The notes beneath the pieces were generated by a model. The model did not search any database, was not told the origin of the DNA, and saw only the letters and a list, made by a program, of their open reading frames with translations. Made by a program: the position numbers and the translations under genes. A stretch of DNA of 64,000 nucleotides from Thermoleophilaceae bacterium (GTDB lineage: Bacteria > Actinomycetota > Thermoleophilia > Solirubrobacterales > Thermoleophilaceae), in contig JAUJOA010000004.1 of the NCBI GenBank assembly GCA_030447875.1, positions 1-64,000 of the forward strand. The letters run 5' to 3'. Of this stretch, positions 48,486-58,969 are shown piece by piece (the stretch's first letter is position 1; every line of letters starts with the position of its first letter).

Positions 48486-48504
48486 TCGGGCTCCTACGGT
48501 CGGT

Positions 48505-48518
48505 TGACTCGCGAGTCA
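48505..48518. promoter_or_regulatory. Perfect 14-bp palindrome, putative repressor operator upstream of acyl-CoA dehydrogenase
   Basis: TGACTCGCGAGTCA, 20 bp upstream of the ATG at 48485 in a divergent intergenic region. Confidence 0.6.
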
Positions 48519-48629
48519 GTCTACCGTCGGTCGGACGGCTATCGCGCCCCGATATCTCGCCATGGACCCCTTATCCGCGACGAGCGCGCCCGCGCTCGAG
48601 GGCCATCCAAGGGCGGTAGGTTGAAGCCC

Positions 48630-48770
48630 GTGCACTCGGGCGTCCACCAGAAGCCGGTCGGGAGAGCGGCTCCCATCGACGGCCACGCTCCAAGCGCACA
48701 CAGCAGCGCTGACGCGGTTGCGACTGACCTCGACCGTCCGTCGAGTCGCCCTCTCGAGGTGCGTCGATGA
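48630..48770 (+). CDS. Putative 46-aa leaderless small ORF coupled to acyl-CoA synthetase
   Basis: TAGGTT-N7-GTG; VHSGVHQKPVGRAAPIDGHAPSAHSSADAVATDLDRPSSRPLEVRR*; TGA overlaps the next ATG (ATGA at 48767). Confidence 0.35.
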   Translation: MHSGVHQKPVGRAAPIDGHAPSAHSSADAVATDLDRPSSRPLEVRR

Positions 48771-50230
48771 ACTTCGCTCGAGACGTGGTCGATGCGGCGC
48801 CGCGGCGCCGTACCGCACTCATCGCGATAGGCAACGACGGCCGACGCCGCGCCATCGACTTCGGGGAGGTGTCGGACCGGTCGGCGCGCCTGGCGGGCAC
48901 GCTCGCCGCCGCCGGCGTCGGAGTCGGCGATGTGGTGATGACGCTGATCGGCAACCGGCCGGAGTGGGTGTTCGCGATGGTGGCCTGTTTTCGCCTGGGC
49001 GCGGTCGCGCTTCCCTGCACGGAGCAGTTGCGACCAGGAGACCTCCGCGCCCGTATCGACCTGGTCGAGCCACGACTGGTGGTTGCCGACGAGCGAAATC
49101 GGGACACTGCCGAGCGCGCCGGCCTGGGCGGCGCGACCATGACAGTCCCCGATGAGCGGCTCTTCGAGTCGCCGCCGGCTCCGGCCGCCGAGCTCGGCGG
49201 CGACGATCCGGCTCTGGTCGTGTTCACGTCGGGCACATCCGGGGAGCCGAAGCCGATCAGGCACGGGCAGCGCTACCTCATAGGGCAACGCGTGCAGGCG
49301 GAGCACTGGTTTGGAGCGCGGGAGGGCGACCTCTGCTGGTGCACGGCGGCCCCCGGTTGGTCGAAGTCGGCGCGCAACACGTTCGTCACGCCCTGGCTCC
49401 AGGGCGCGACGGCGCTGCTCGCCGACGTGCGTTTCGACCCGGGCGAGCGCCTGGCGATGATCGATAACGAGCAGGTTGGAGTCCTCTGCATGTCGCCGAC
49501 GGAGTACCGTGCGATAGCGAAGGCGATGCCGCTCGGCCGGCTCCCCTCGCTGCGCCACGCTGTGGCGGCCGGCGAACCACTGAACGCTCAGAGCGTGAGC
49601 CTTTGGCGCGAAGCCACCGGTGTCGAGATCCATGACGGCTACGGGCAGACGGAGACCGGCGCCCTGACCGGCATGCCGATCGGGCCGAGGGTACGACCGG
49701 GGTCGATGGGCAAGCCTCTTCCGGGGTTCTCCGTCTGGGTCGACGGCGGTGAGTTGTGCGTCGATCCGACGACCTTGCCCACCTTCTTCCTCGACGGGCC
49801 AAAAGCCACCTGGCGCACGGGCGATCGTGTGCGCCAGGACGACGATGGCTACCTCTGGTTCGTGGGGCGGGCGGACGACATGATCGTCTCTTCGGGCTAT
49901 CGCATCGGTCCGTTCGAGGTCGAGTCGGCTCTCGTCTCGCATCCGGCCGTCGCCGAGGCGGCCGCCGTCCCGGCGCCCGACGATGTTCGCGGGTCAGTCG
50001 TTCGCGCGGTCGTGGTGCTGCGCGAGGGGAGCACGCCAAGCGACGCGCTCGTGCGCGAGCTGCAGGCACACGTGCGATCTCGAACGGCGCCTTACAAGTA
50101 CCCGCGAATTGTCGATTTCGCGCCTGACCTCCCAAAGACCTCGAGCGGAAAGGTCAGGCGGGCGGCGCTCCGGCAACCACCCTACGGCTCGCACGGGATT
50201 ACGCCCGAGTCGAGCGTCCGCCCGTCCTGA
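48767..50230 (+). CDS. AMP-forming acyl-CoA synthetase
   Basis: LVVFTSGTSGEPKPIRHGQRYL, EIHDGYGQTETGALTGMPIGP, GDRVRQDDDGYLWFVGRADDMIVSSGYRIGPFEVE, PKTSSGKVRRAALR. Confidence 0.94.
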   Translation: MNFARDVVDAAPRRRTALIAIGNDGRRRAIDFGEVSDRSARLAGTLAAAGVGVGDVVMTLIGNRPEWVFAMVACFRLGAVALPCTEQLRPGDLRARIDLVEPRLVVADERNRDTAERAGLGGATMTVPDERLFESPPAPAAELGGDDPALVVFTSGTSGEPKPIRHGQRYLIGQRVQAEHWFGAREGDLCWCTAAPGWSKSARNTFVTPWLQGATALLADVRFDPGERLAMIDNEQVGVLCMSPTEYRAIAKAMPLGRLPSLRHAVAAGEPLNAQSVSLWREATGVEIHDGYGQTETGALTGMPIGPRVRPGSMGKPLPGFSVWVDGGELCVDPTTLPTFFLDGPKATWRTGDRVRQDDDGYLWFVGRADDMIVSSGYRIGPFEVESALVSHPAVAEAAAVPAPDDVRGSVVRAVVVLREGSTPSDALVRELQAHVRSRTAPYKYPRIVDFAPDLPKTSSGKVRRAALRQPPYGSHGITPESSVRPS

Positions 50231-51075
50231 CTCACGAACGCGAACGTGGCGACTCCCGGCTCGAGGTCGAGCCGAAGGGCGCCATAGTCTGTGTCGTTCC
50301 CGAACGCCAGGCGAGGGTCGTCGGACACAAGCGGGTACTGCTCATGTCCGCCGGCACCCGAGACGAACTCCGTGAGCCCATCGATCGGCTCGAACCTCTG
50401 CATGTTGTGCTCATGGCCGTTCACGACGATGCTCGCCTTACCGGTGAGAGCGTCCCAGAAAGGCTCCATGTAGGGGTGGTCGCCGTGGACGGTCCCGGCG
50501 CTGAAGCGCGCGCGGTGCCAGAATGCCAGTCGGCAGTTCCCTGGGCCCGCTAGCTCCTCCCGGAGCCATGCCAGCTGCTCAGAGGGGTCCTCACGGGCGG
50601 CTTCCGAGTTCACGCTCAGGATCTGCCACCCCCCGATGTCGAAGGAATAGTGGTCGGATAGAGCTCTCCCGAGCGCCTCTCGCCAGTACGGGTCGTAGCC
50701 TTCCTCGTGCTGCGGCCAGTCGTGGTTTCCCGGCGTCGGGGCGGTGAGCTCACGGAATCGTCCGTAGACGGGCTCGTAGCGCAGGTCGAAGTCCTCGGCC
50801 GTCCCATCCTCATACACGTCTCCGAGGTAGATGAGTCGATCGAGGCCCCGCTCGGCAATCATGTTCGCGACCGCCTTCGCCTCCTCTCCCCCGTCGGCGC
50901 CGTCCCCCACGGCCCAGACCGTCGCCCGCGACCCCACGTCAGCCGTGGCCGCATCTCGCTCGAGCGCACCCGAAAGCAGCGCGAGCGCTCCGGCGACGAG
51001 CAGAAGCGCGAGCGTGGCGGCGCCGATCCAGACGAACGGCTGTCTCCGGACCTTGATTCTCGCCCTGCGGAGCAC
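50182..51075 (-). CDS. Membrane-anchored/secreted metallophosphoesterase
   Basis: N-terminal TM; RLIYLGDVYEDGTAEDF, TPGNHDWPQHEEGY, VNGHEHNMQRF. Confidence 0.9.
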   Translation of the reverse strand: MLRRARIKVRRQPFVWIGAATLALLLVAGALALLSGALERDAATADVGSRATVWAVGDGADGGEEAKAVANMIAERGLDRLIYLGDVYEDGTAEDFDLRYEPVYGRFRELTAPTPGNHDWPQHEEGYDPYWREALGRALSDHYSFDIGGWQILSVNSEAAREDPSEQLAWLREELAGPGNCRLAFWHRARFSAGTVHGDHPYMEPFWDALTGKASIVVNGHEHNMQRFEPIDGLTEFVSGAGGHEQYPLVSDDPRLAFGNDTDYGALRLDLEPGVATFAFVSQDGRTLDSGVIPCEP

Positions 51076-51164
51076 GATATGGATGCTAGGTCGTCTCCGG
51101 TGCGGGCGGCATCGCCGACGGATCGAGGTGAGGATCGGCCGGTAGGCGGGTAGCCTCGAACCAT

Positions 51165-53117
<1,953 letters not shown>

Positions 53118-53151
53118 CCGAAGCGCGCGCCGCCGGCCTGAGGGCTCGTCC

Positions 53152-54501
53152 CTAGAGGATCGCCATGTAGCGGTCGAGCTCCCACTGGGTGACCTGCACG
53201 CGGTAGTCCTCCCACTCCTGACGCTTGATCTCGATGAAGCGATTGAACATGTGCTCGCCGAGCGTACGGAGCACGAGCTCGGACTCGGCGGTCAGCTCAA
53301 TCGCCTCGCCGAGCGTCTCTGGAAGCTGCTCGATCCCCTGCCGACGTCGCTCGTCGGGCGACAGGTGGTAGAGGTTGCGCTCCATCGGCTCGGGCAGCTC
53401 GTAGCCCTTCTCGATCCCCTCGAGCCCCGCCTGCAGCAGCGCGGCGAAGGTGAGGTAGGGATTGCACGCCGGATCCGGACAGCGAAGCTCCATGCGCGTG
53501 GCCTGCTCCTTGCCGGGGTGGTACAGCGGCACCCGCACGAGCGCCGAGCGGTTGCGCCGCGACCAGGCGGTGTAGACCGGCGCCTCGTAGCCCGGCACGA
53601 GGCGCTTGTATGAGTTGACCCACTGGGCGAAGATCGAGGAGACCTCGCGCGCGTGCTTCAGCTGACCGGCGATGAACGCCTTCCCGGTCGGCGACAGGAA
53701 GTACTCGTCGTCGGCGTCGTAGAAGGCGTTGCGGCCGTCCTTGAAGAGCGACTGGTGCGTGTGCATGCCCGAGCCGTTCTCGCCGAACAGCGGCTTCGGC
53801 ATGAAGGTCGCGTGCCAGCCGTACTTCATGGCGTACTCCTTGACCGTGATGCGGTAGGTCATGCAGTCGTCGGCCATCTTGAGCGCCGGGGCGTAACGCA
53901 TGTCGATCTCGTGCTGCGAGGGGCCCACCTCGTGGTGGGTGTACTCAATGTGGATCCCGAGCTCCTCGAGCGCGAGCACCGTCTCGCGCCGTACATCCGA
54001 GCCTGCGTCGAGCGTCGTCAGGTCGAAGTAGCCGCCCTCGTCGAGGACCTCCGGCTGGCCGTTCTCGGGCCTAGCGCTGCGGAAGTAGAAGTACTCGAGC
54101 TCGGGACCGACGTTGAAGGTGTCGAAGCCCATGTTGGCGGCGCGCTCGAGCGCCCGGCGCAGCACATAGCGCGGGTCGCCTTCGTAGGGCTCGCGGCTGG
54201 GCGTCACCACGTCGCAGAACATCCTGGCGACGCCCTTGTCCTCGGGGCGCCACGGCAGGACCTTGAAGGTCGAAGGGTCCGGCATGGCGATCATGTCCGA
54301 CTCCTCGATCGCGTTGAAGCCGGTGATCGAGGACCCGTCGAAGCCCATCCCGCCCTCGAAGGCATCGTCGATCTCCGCCTTGTTGATCGAGAAGCTCTTC
54401 AGCTGACCGAGGATGTCCGTGAACCAGAAGCGGATGAAGCGGATGTCGTGCTCGTCGATCAGAGCCTTTACGTCGTCGGCAGTCTGCGGCTGATCAGCCA
54501 T
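53152..54501 (-). CDS. glnA: Glutamine synthetase type I
   Basis: GFDGSSITGF, NVGPELEYFYF, YTHHEVGPSQHEIDMRY, FMPKPLFGENGSGMHTHQSL, SRRNRSALVRVP. Confidence 0.97.
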   Translation of the reverse strand: MADQPQTADDVKALIDEHDIRFIRFWFTDILGQLKSFSINKAEIDDAFEGGMGFDGSSITGFNAIEESDMIAMPDPSTFKVLPWRPEDKGVARMFCDVVTPSREPYEGDPRYVLRRALERAANMGFDTFNVGPELEYFYFRSARPENGQPEVLDEGGYFDLTTLDAGSDVRRETVLALEELGIHIEYTHHEVGPSQHEIDMRYAPALKMADDCMTYRITVKEYAMKYGWHATFMPKPLFGENGSGMHTHQSLFKDGRNAFYDADDEYFLSPTGKAFIAGQLKHAREVSSIFAQWVNSYKRLVPGYEAPVYTAWSRRNRSALVRVPLYHPGKEQATRMELRCPDPACNPYLTFAALLQAGLEGIEKGYELPEPMERNLYHLSPDERRRQGIEQLPETLGEAIELTAESELVLRTLGEHMFNRFIEIKRQEWEDYRVQVTQWELDRYMAIL

Positions 54502-54563
54502 TGAGAAGTGCTCCTCGGGTTCGAATTCGGGCGGCGGAAGGCGCGTAGGCTAATGCTTCGTAG

Positions 54564-54584
54564 TTGACCGTTGACAGCTGACAG
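54564..54584 (+). repeat. Three tandem 7-bp repeats (block 1) upstream of glnA
   Basis: TTGACCG|TTGACAG|CTGACAG exactly contiguous. Confidence 0.8.
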
Positions 54585-54670
54585 TCCATGGAGCGGCAGG
54601 ACGGTTCCGGCTGGCTGCTCCAGCTGAACGCCAGTGCCGTCGCGCTCGAGTGCACCCCGGGCCGACGGAA

Positions 54671-54691
54671 CCGTCAACTGTCAGCTGTCAA
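54671..54691 (-). repeat. Three tandem 7-bp repeats (block 2, inverted relative to block 1)
   Basis: Plus strand CCGTCAA|CTGTCAG|CTGTCAA = reverse complement TTGACAG|CTGACAG|TTGACGG. Confidence 0.8.
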
Positions 54692-54718
54692 ACCCAGTGC
54701 ATAGGCGCGGATCGCGCC

Positions 54719-55093
54719 CTATGCGAGCCACTGCTGCGCCCACGCCTTCAGCGCGCGCACCGTCGGCTCGAGCGCCCGACCTTTGTCGGTCAGCTCGTAC
54801 TCGACGCCGACCGGCACGCCGTCCAGCACCCGCCGCTCGACGATGCCCTCCGCCTCGAGCTCCTTCATCCGCTCCGACAGCAAGCGGTCGGAGAGATCCG
54901 GAACCAGCTGGCGAACCTCCGAGAACCGCAGAGGGCCCTCCAGCAGCACGAGAAGGATCGCGCCCGTCCAGCGCTTGCCCACCAGCTCGACGGCACGGTG
55001 ATAGAGCCCGCAGCATTCCTGGCGACACGACGAGGGTCGCTCCTCGTGACGCATGCTCTCCGAGACCGTCCCCGCTGGCGCGCCGCCGGCCAT
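54719..55093 (-). CDS. HxlR-family winged-helix transcriptional regulator
   Basis: LVGKRWTGAILLVLLEGPLRFSEVRQLVPDLSDRLLSERMKELEAEGIVERRVLDGVPVGVEYELTDKGRALEP. Confidence 0.92.
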   Translation of the reverse strand: MAGGAPAGTVSESMRHEERPSSCRQECCGLYHRAVELVGKRWTGAILLVLLEGPLRFSEVRQLVPDLSDRLLSERMKELEAEGIVERRVLDGVPVGVEYELTDKGRALEPTVRALKAWAQQWLA

Positions 55094-55131
55094 AGGACGC
55101 AAGCTTAGTCCGAGAGCGGCGCCACGACGAT

Positions 55132-55695
55132 TCAGGCCGCCTGCTTCAGGCGACCCTCCTCGGCGGAGCCGTCCAGCGGGACGTCGCCCGCCCGCGTCAC
55201 GAGGTTCGTGAACGTGCCGAGCGCGATGTGCGCCACCAGCTCCAGTATCTGCTCGTCGGTCCAGTCGGCCTCGCGGGCCTCCTCGTGGAGGTGAAGCGGG
55301 GGCGGACCCTCGCTCTCGAGCAGCGCCTTTACGTAGCGGAGCAGGACGGCCTCACGCTCGTCGCGTGAGTCGAACTCTCGCGCGAGCGCGATCTCGTCGA
55401 TGCCGAGCCCGGCCTCGCGCGCTGTGCGCGACACCGTGCCGAGCGCGTAATCGCTCCCCTGGTGCTCGGCGACGGCGAGCGCGACGCGCTGCTGCGTCTT
55501 CAGAGGAAGCGCGCCGTGGCGAAGCTCCGACCGGAAGCGCGCATAGGCGCGAAGGGCGGCCGGTGACCCGGCCATGACCCCTAGGAAGTTCGACAGCTGG
55601 CCGCCCCCGGCGAGGGCACCCTTGAGCACGGGAAGGCTGCGCTCTGGAGCGGTCAGCTCGTCATGAACCTGGAACCTGCTCTCCTTGGTCTTCAT
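55132..55695 (-). CDS. Carboxymuconolactone decarboxylase / AhpD-like protein
   Basis: LPLKTQQRVALAVAEHQGSDYALGTVSRTAREAGL...; EQILELVAHIALGTFTNLVTRAGDVPLD. Confidence 0.85.
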   Translation of the reverse strand: MKTKESRFQVHDELTAPERSLPVLKGALAGGGQLSNFLGVMAGSPAALRAYARFRSELRHGALPLKTQQRVALAVAEHQGSDYALGTVSRTAREAGLGIDEIALAREFDSRDEREAVLLRYVKALLESEGPPPLHLHEEAREADWTDEQILELVAHIALGTFTNLVTRAGDVPLDGSAEEGRLKQAA

Positions 55696-55716
55696 AGCTT
55701 CACTTTCTGCACGCCG

Positions 55717-55735
55717 CTTACGCGGCGTAAGTATA
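55717..55735 (-). promoter_or_regulatory. Candidate promoter -10 (TATACT) overlapped by 15-bp palindrome CTTACGCGGCGTAAG
   Basis: Palindrome 55717-55731, TATACT (minus) 55735-55730, just upstream of the AhpD-like gene start at 55695. Confidence 0.6.
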
Positions 55736-55870
55736 GGTGATCGGATGAGATCCCGCTATCACGTGTACGCGGATACCGCTGCAGGGGATCTATCTATCCC
55801 GGCGCCGTTAAGGCTTCTTAAGGTGGGTCGCGGCGCCACGGGCGAGCGCTTGCCGCGACGGCGCGGAGGC

Positions 55871-56251
55871 TCAGCGCGGTGCTACGACCGGCGGGTAAGC
55901 CTGCTGCCCGCCGGAGGTGGCGCCGTCGGCACCGTCCGCCCGGCCGCTTGCCGCGGCTACCAGAGCCAGGAAGAGCGCGAGGATGACCGCCCAGAGAGCG
56001 AGTCGATCCGGCCGTGAGCCCGCGCGCTCCGAAGCGCTCGGACGTGGACGCCGTCGCACGGGGGCCGGGTCGCCGGTGATGCGCACGGTCCTGCGGTGAG
56101 GGTCGGGCCGCGCCGCCGGTCGAGACAGCGGCTCCCGACGCTGCGGTGCTTCCACGGCTCGCAGTGGGCGCGCCCGAGGAGCGCCTTGCGGCGCCCCACG
56201 GCGAGCATAGTCATCCTGTGCCCGCCGCTGGCGGGCCTCGGCATGTTCCAT
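55871..56251 (-). CDS. Small Arg/Pro-rich single-pass membrane protein downstream of c-di-AMP riboswitch
   Basis: 126 aa; basic disordered N-terminus then LALWAVILALFLALVAAASG TM; ATG 13 nt after riboswitch P1. Confidence 0.6.
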   Translation of the reverse strand: MEHAEARQRRAQDDYARRGAPQGAPRARPLRAVEAPQRREPLSRPAARPDPHRRTVRITGDPAPVRRRPRPSASERAGSRPDRLALWAVILALFLALVAAASGRADGADGATSGGQQAYPPVVAPR

Positions 56252-56263
56252 CGACTCTCTTTC

Positions 56264-56402
56264 TCGCCTACGGAGTTAGCTGACGGGCTCGCGCTGAAAG
56301 AGCTGCGCTACGCCGCACGAACGGCGATTCGCCCCAGGCCTTTGCGGCCACTGGTTCCCCCGTGTCCCGCCCCCTGTGAACGAGACCTCGGCTTATCGGC
56401 GC
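56264..56402 (-). promoter_or_regulatory. c-di-AMP riboswitch (ydaO/yuaA class)
   Basis: Minus strand: GCCGATAAGCCG...ACACGGGGGAACCAGTGG...CCTGGGGCGAATCGCC...GAGCCCGTCAGCTAACTCCGTAGGCGAGAAAG, matching the remembered ydaO core (ACGGAGGAACC...GGGGUUAAUC...CACCCGACAGCUAACUCCGGAGGC). -10-like TACGAT at 56412-56407. Confidence 0.9.
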
Positions 56403-56498
56403 GCGGATCGTAGCAACGGGTTATGACGCCCTCATTCTCGACGGCGTCGGCAAACGCCCCTAAATCCGCGATCAGCGCTTCGCGTATCCTCGCCCGGC

Positions 56499-57305
56499 GT
56501 GGATGTTGCAGTCGTCACCGGGGCAGGGCGCGGGCTCGGCCGTGCGCTGGCCACCCGGCTGGCCGAGCGGGGGCTCTCGGTCCTGGTGACCGACATCGAC
56601 CTCGACTCCGCCGAGCGGGCCGCCGCCGAGATCGGCGAGCGCGCCCGGGCGGCGGCACTCGACGTGCGCGACCGAGCGGCATGCCGGCAGGTGGCGGAGC
56701 AGGCGGAGCGGCTCGGGCGTCTGGCGGTCTGGGTCAACAACGCGGGCGTGCTCCGCACGGGTCGAGCGTGGGACCAAAGCGATGACGAGATCGACTTGAT
56801 GATGGGCGCCAACCTCGCCGGCGTCATCAACGGGTCGCGCGCCGCCGTGGCGCGGATGCGGGCAAACGGGGGTGGGCGCATCCTCAACATCGCGTCGCTC
56901 TCCTCCCTCGGCCCCTCCCCCGGCCTTGCCGTCTACGGGGCGACCAAGCACGGCGTCCTCGCCTTCTCGCTCTCACTCCAGGCCGAGCTGGTCGACGCGG
57001 ACGTTCCGATCGACATCCGCAGCGTGTGCCCGCACGCCATCGAGACCGACATGGTCCGCGAGCGCGCCGACGATCCCGAGGCCGCGATCATATGGTCGGG
57101 CACGGATCTCCTGGGAGCCGAGGAGGTGGCGGATCGAGCGATGAGCGCCCTCTACGGCAAGCGGCTCGTCACCGTTATTCCGGCGCATATGGGAGTTCTG
57201 ATGAGGGCGGTGGACGCCGCGCCGCGACTCGGCGTGCGTACCCTTCCGCTGTTTCGGTGGCTGGGCGAGCGCAACCGGCGGCGCTGGGTCGGCGCCGGCG
57301 GCTGA
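56499..57305 (+). CDS. Short-chain dehydrogenase/reductase
   Basis: VAVVTGAGRGLGRALATRL, VNNAGVL, YGATKHGVLAF; TATCCT-N8-GTG start. Confidence 0.93.
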   Translation: MDVAVVTGAGRGLGRALATRLAERGLSVLVTDIDLDSAERAAAEIGERARAAALDVRDRAACRQVAEQAERLGRLAVWVNNAGVLRTGRAWDQSDDEIDLMMGANLAGVINGSRAAVARMRANGGGRILNIASLSSLGPSPGLAVYGATKHGVLAFSLSLQAELVDADVPIDIRSVCPHAIETDMVRERADDPEAAIIWSGTDLLGAEEVADRAMSALYGKRLVTVIPAHMGVLMRAVDAAPRLGVRTLPLFRWLGERNRRRWVGAGG

Positions 57306-57320
57306 TCGCACCGCGGGCGC

Positions 57321-57806
57321 CTACCTGCCGGCGACCTCGGCTACGTATGCGGCGACCGCCTGGGCGTTCTCGCCCTCGAGCAGGCCCGCGGGCATCCGGT
57401 CCTGCCCGGTCCCACCGTTCTCGATCGCGGCCAGGACGCGCGCGTCGTCGAGCTGGCCGAGCTCATCGAGGCTCGGGCCGGTGACGCCCTGCGCGTTGGC
57501 CGCCTCAAGCGAGTGGCAGGTCGCGCAGGTCTGCCGGAAGAGCTCCTTCCCGCGCCCGATCTCCGGCGAGGGCGCGCTGCTCCCCAGGACGCCACCCGAG
57601 CCCACTGCCTCCTCCCGGTTTGCGATCACCGCGGCCGGCACCGCTATCCCCAGTCCGATGAAGAGAAGCGGAAAGAGGACCTTCGATGCGCGGTTTCCAC
57701 GCGTGAGGTAAGCCTGGCGAGCGCGCCCCGGGCCGCCCGTGAAAGCCACGAATACCACGCCTATGGCGATCAGCACGAACGGCGTGACGAACAGGATCCA
57801 GTACAT
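57321..57806 (-). CDS. Membrane-anchored c-type cytochrome
   Basis: Two N-terminal TM segments; FRQTCATCHSLEAANAQGVTGPSLDEL (CxxCH); GTGQDRMPAGLLEGENAQAVAAYVAEVAG. Confidence 0.92.
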   Translation of the reverse strand: MYWILFVTPFVLIAIGVVFVAFTGGPGRARQAYLTRGNRASKVLFPLLFIGLGIAVPAAVIANREEAVGSGGVLGSSAPSPEIGRGKELFRQTCATCHSLEAANAQGVTGPSLDELGQLDDARVLAAIENGGTGQDRMPAGLLEGENAQAVAAYVAEVAGR

Positions 57807-57878
57807 CGGGGCGGGATCCTAGTGAACCCGCAGACGGTGACGCTCCGCCGACGCGGGCCTCGGCGGGGTGTCGAGGCG

Positions 57879-58940
57879 CTAGGCCGCCAGCGCCTGGAGC
57901 TCGCGCTCTTCGGCCAGCTTCTGGAGCGCCCGACGCTCGAGCTTGCGCACGCCCTCCGCGGATAGGCCGGTCAGCTTGGCGACCTCGCGGAGCGGTAGCG
58001 GATCTGTGCCGCCCAGTCCGAACCGGAGCTCGATCACGCGCCGAGCGCTTGGTTCGAGGCGGTCGAGCGCGCGCTTGATCGACTGCTCCTCGAGCTCGAC
58101 CGCGACCTCCTCGAGAGGCGTTGGCCCCTCGAACGGGACCAGCGACCCCAGGGCGGTGTCGCCGTCGTCGCCGACCGGGGTCTCGAGGCTCACGGGCACC
58201 CGCTCGGCCGACCGCACCTCGTCCACCCGCTCGGGCTCCATGCCGAGCGCCGCGGCGATCTCGTCGGTCGTGGGGTCGCGCCCCATCTCGGCGCCGAGCT
58301 TGCGCTCCACGCTCCGGATCCTCATCAGCTCCTGACCGACGTGGACGGGAATTCGAATCGTGCGGGAGTGCTGCTGGAGGCCCCGCTGCATCGCCTGCCT
58401 GATCCACCAGGTGGCGTAGGTCGAGAACTTGAAGCCGCGCCGGTAGTCGAACTTCTCGACCGCGCGGATGAGCCCGAGGATGCCTTCCTGAATCAGATCC
58501 AGGAATGGCAGCCCGAGGCCCCGATAGCGCTTGGCATTCGCGACGACGAGCCGCAGGTTGGACTCAATCATCCGGTCCTTGGCCGCCTGGTCGCCGCGCT
58601 CGACGCGCTTGGCGAGTTCGACCTCCTGCGCCGCGGTGAGGAGCGGTCGGGCGGCGATGTCTCGGAGAAACAACTGGAGGGAGTCGCTCGTGGCCAGCGC
58701 CACCTCGTCCTGGCTGTAGCTCGGGCCGGCCTCGGCGTTCCTACCGCAGTCGTCCGTGACCTCGATCCCGCGGCGCTCCGCCTCCGCGCAGATGACGTCC
58801 ACGGCGGTCTCCTCGATGCCGAGCTCCTCGGCAAGGGTGGCTATCTCGGACACCTCGAGGCAGCCGGTCGCCTCCGCGCGCACGAATACGGGCTCAAGCT
58901 CCGGTGAGACCGCGGCTGAGGATTCCGAGAGATCGGCCAT
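57879..58940 (-). CDS. RNA polymerase sigma factor, RpoD/sigma-70 family
   Basis: [65 protein letters not shown]; region 4 [12 protein letters not shown]...[26 protein letters not shown]. Confidence 0.96.
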   Translation of the reverse strand: MADLSESSAAVSPELEPVFVRAEATGCLEVSEIATLAEELGIEETAVDVICAEAERRGIEVTDDCGRNAEAGPSYSQDEVALATSDSLQLFLRDIAARPLLTAAQEVELAKRVERGDQAAKDRMIESNLRLVVANAKRYRGLGLPFLDLIQEGILGLIRAVEKFDYRRGFKFSTYATWWIRQAMQRGLQQHSRTIRIPVHVGQELMRIRSVERKLGAEMGRDPTTDEIAAALGMEPERVDEVRSAERVPVSLETPVGDDGDTALGSLVPFEGPTPLEEVAVELEEQSIKRALDRLEPSARRVIELRFGLGGTDPLPLREVAKLTGLSAEGVRKLERRALQKLAEERELQALAA

Positions 58941-58969
58941 AGGAAAAGGATTCCCGCCCGCGAGGCGGA

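Noticed and set aside
48539-49942. 467-aa minus-strand ORF opposite acyl-CoA synthetase
   Set aside because: Antisense shadow ORF, no recognisable motifs, and it covers the operator-rich intergenic region.
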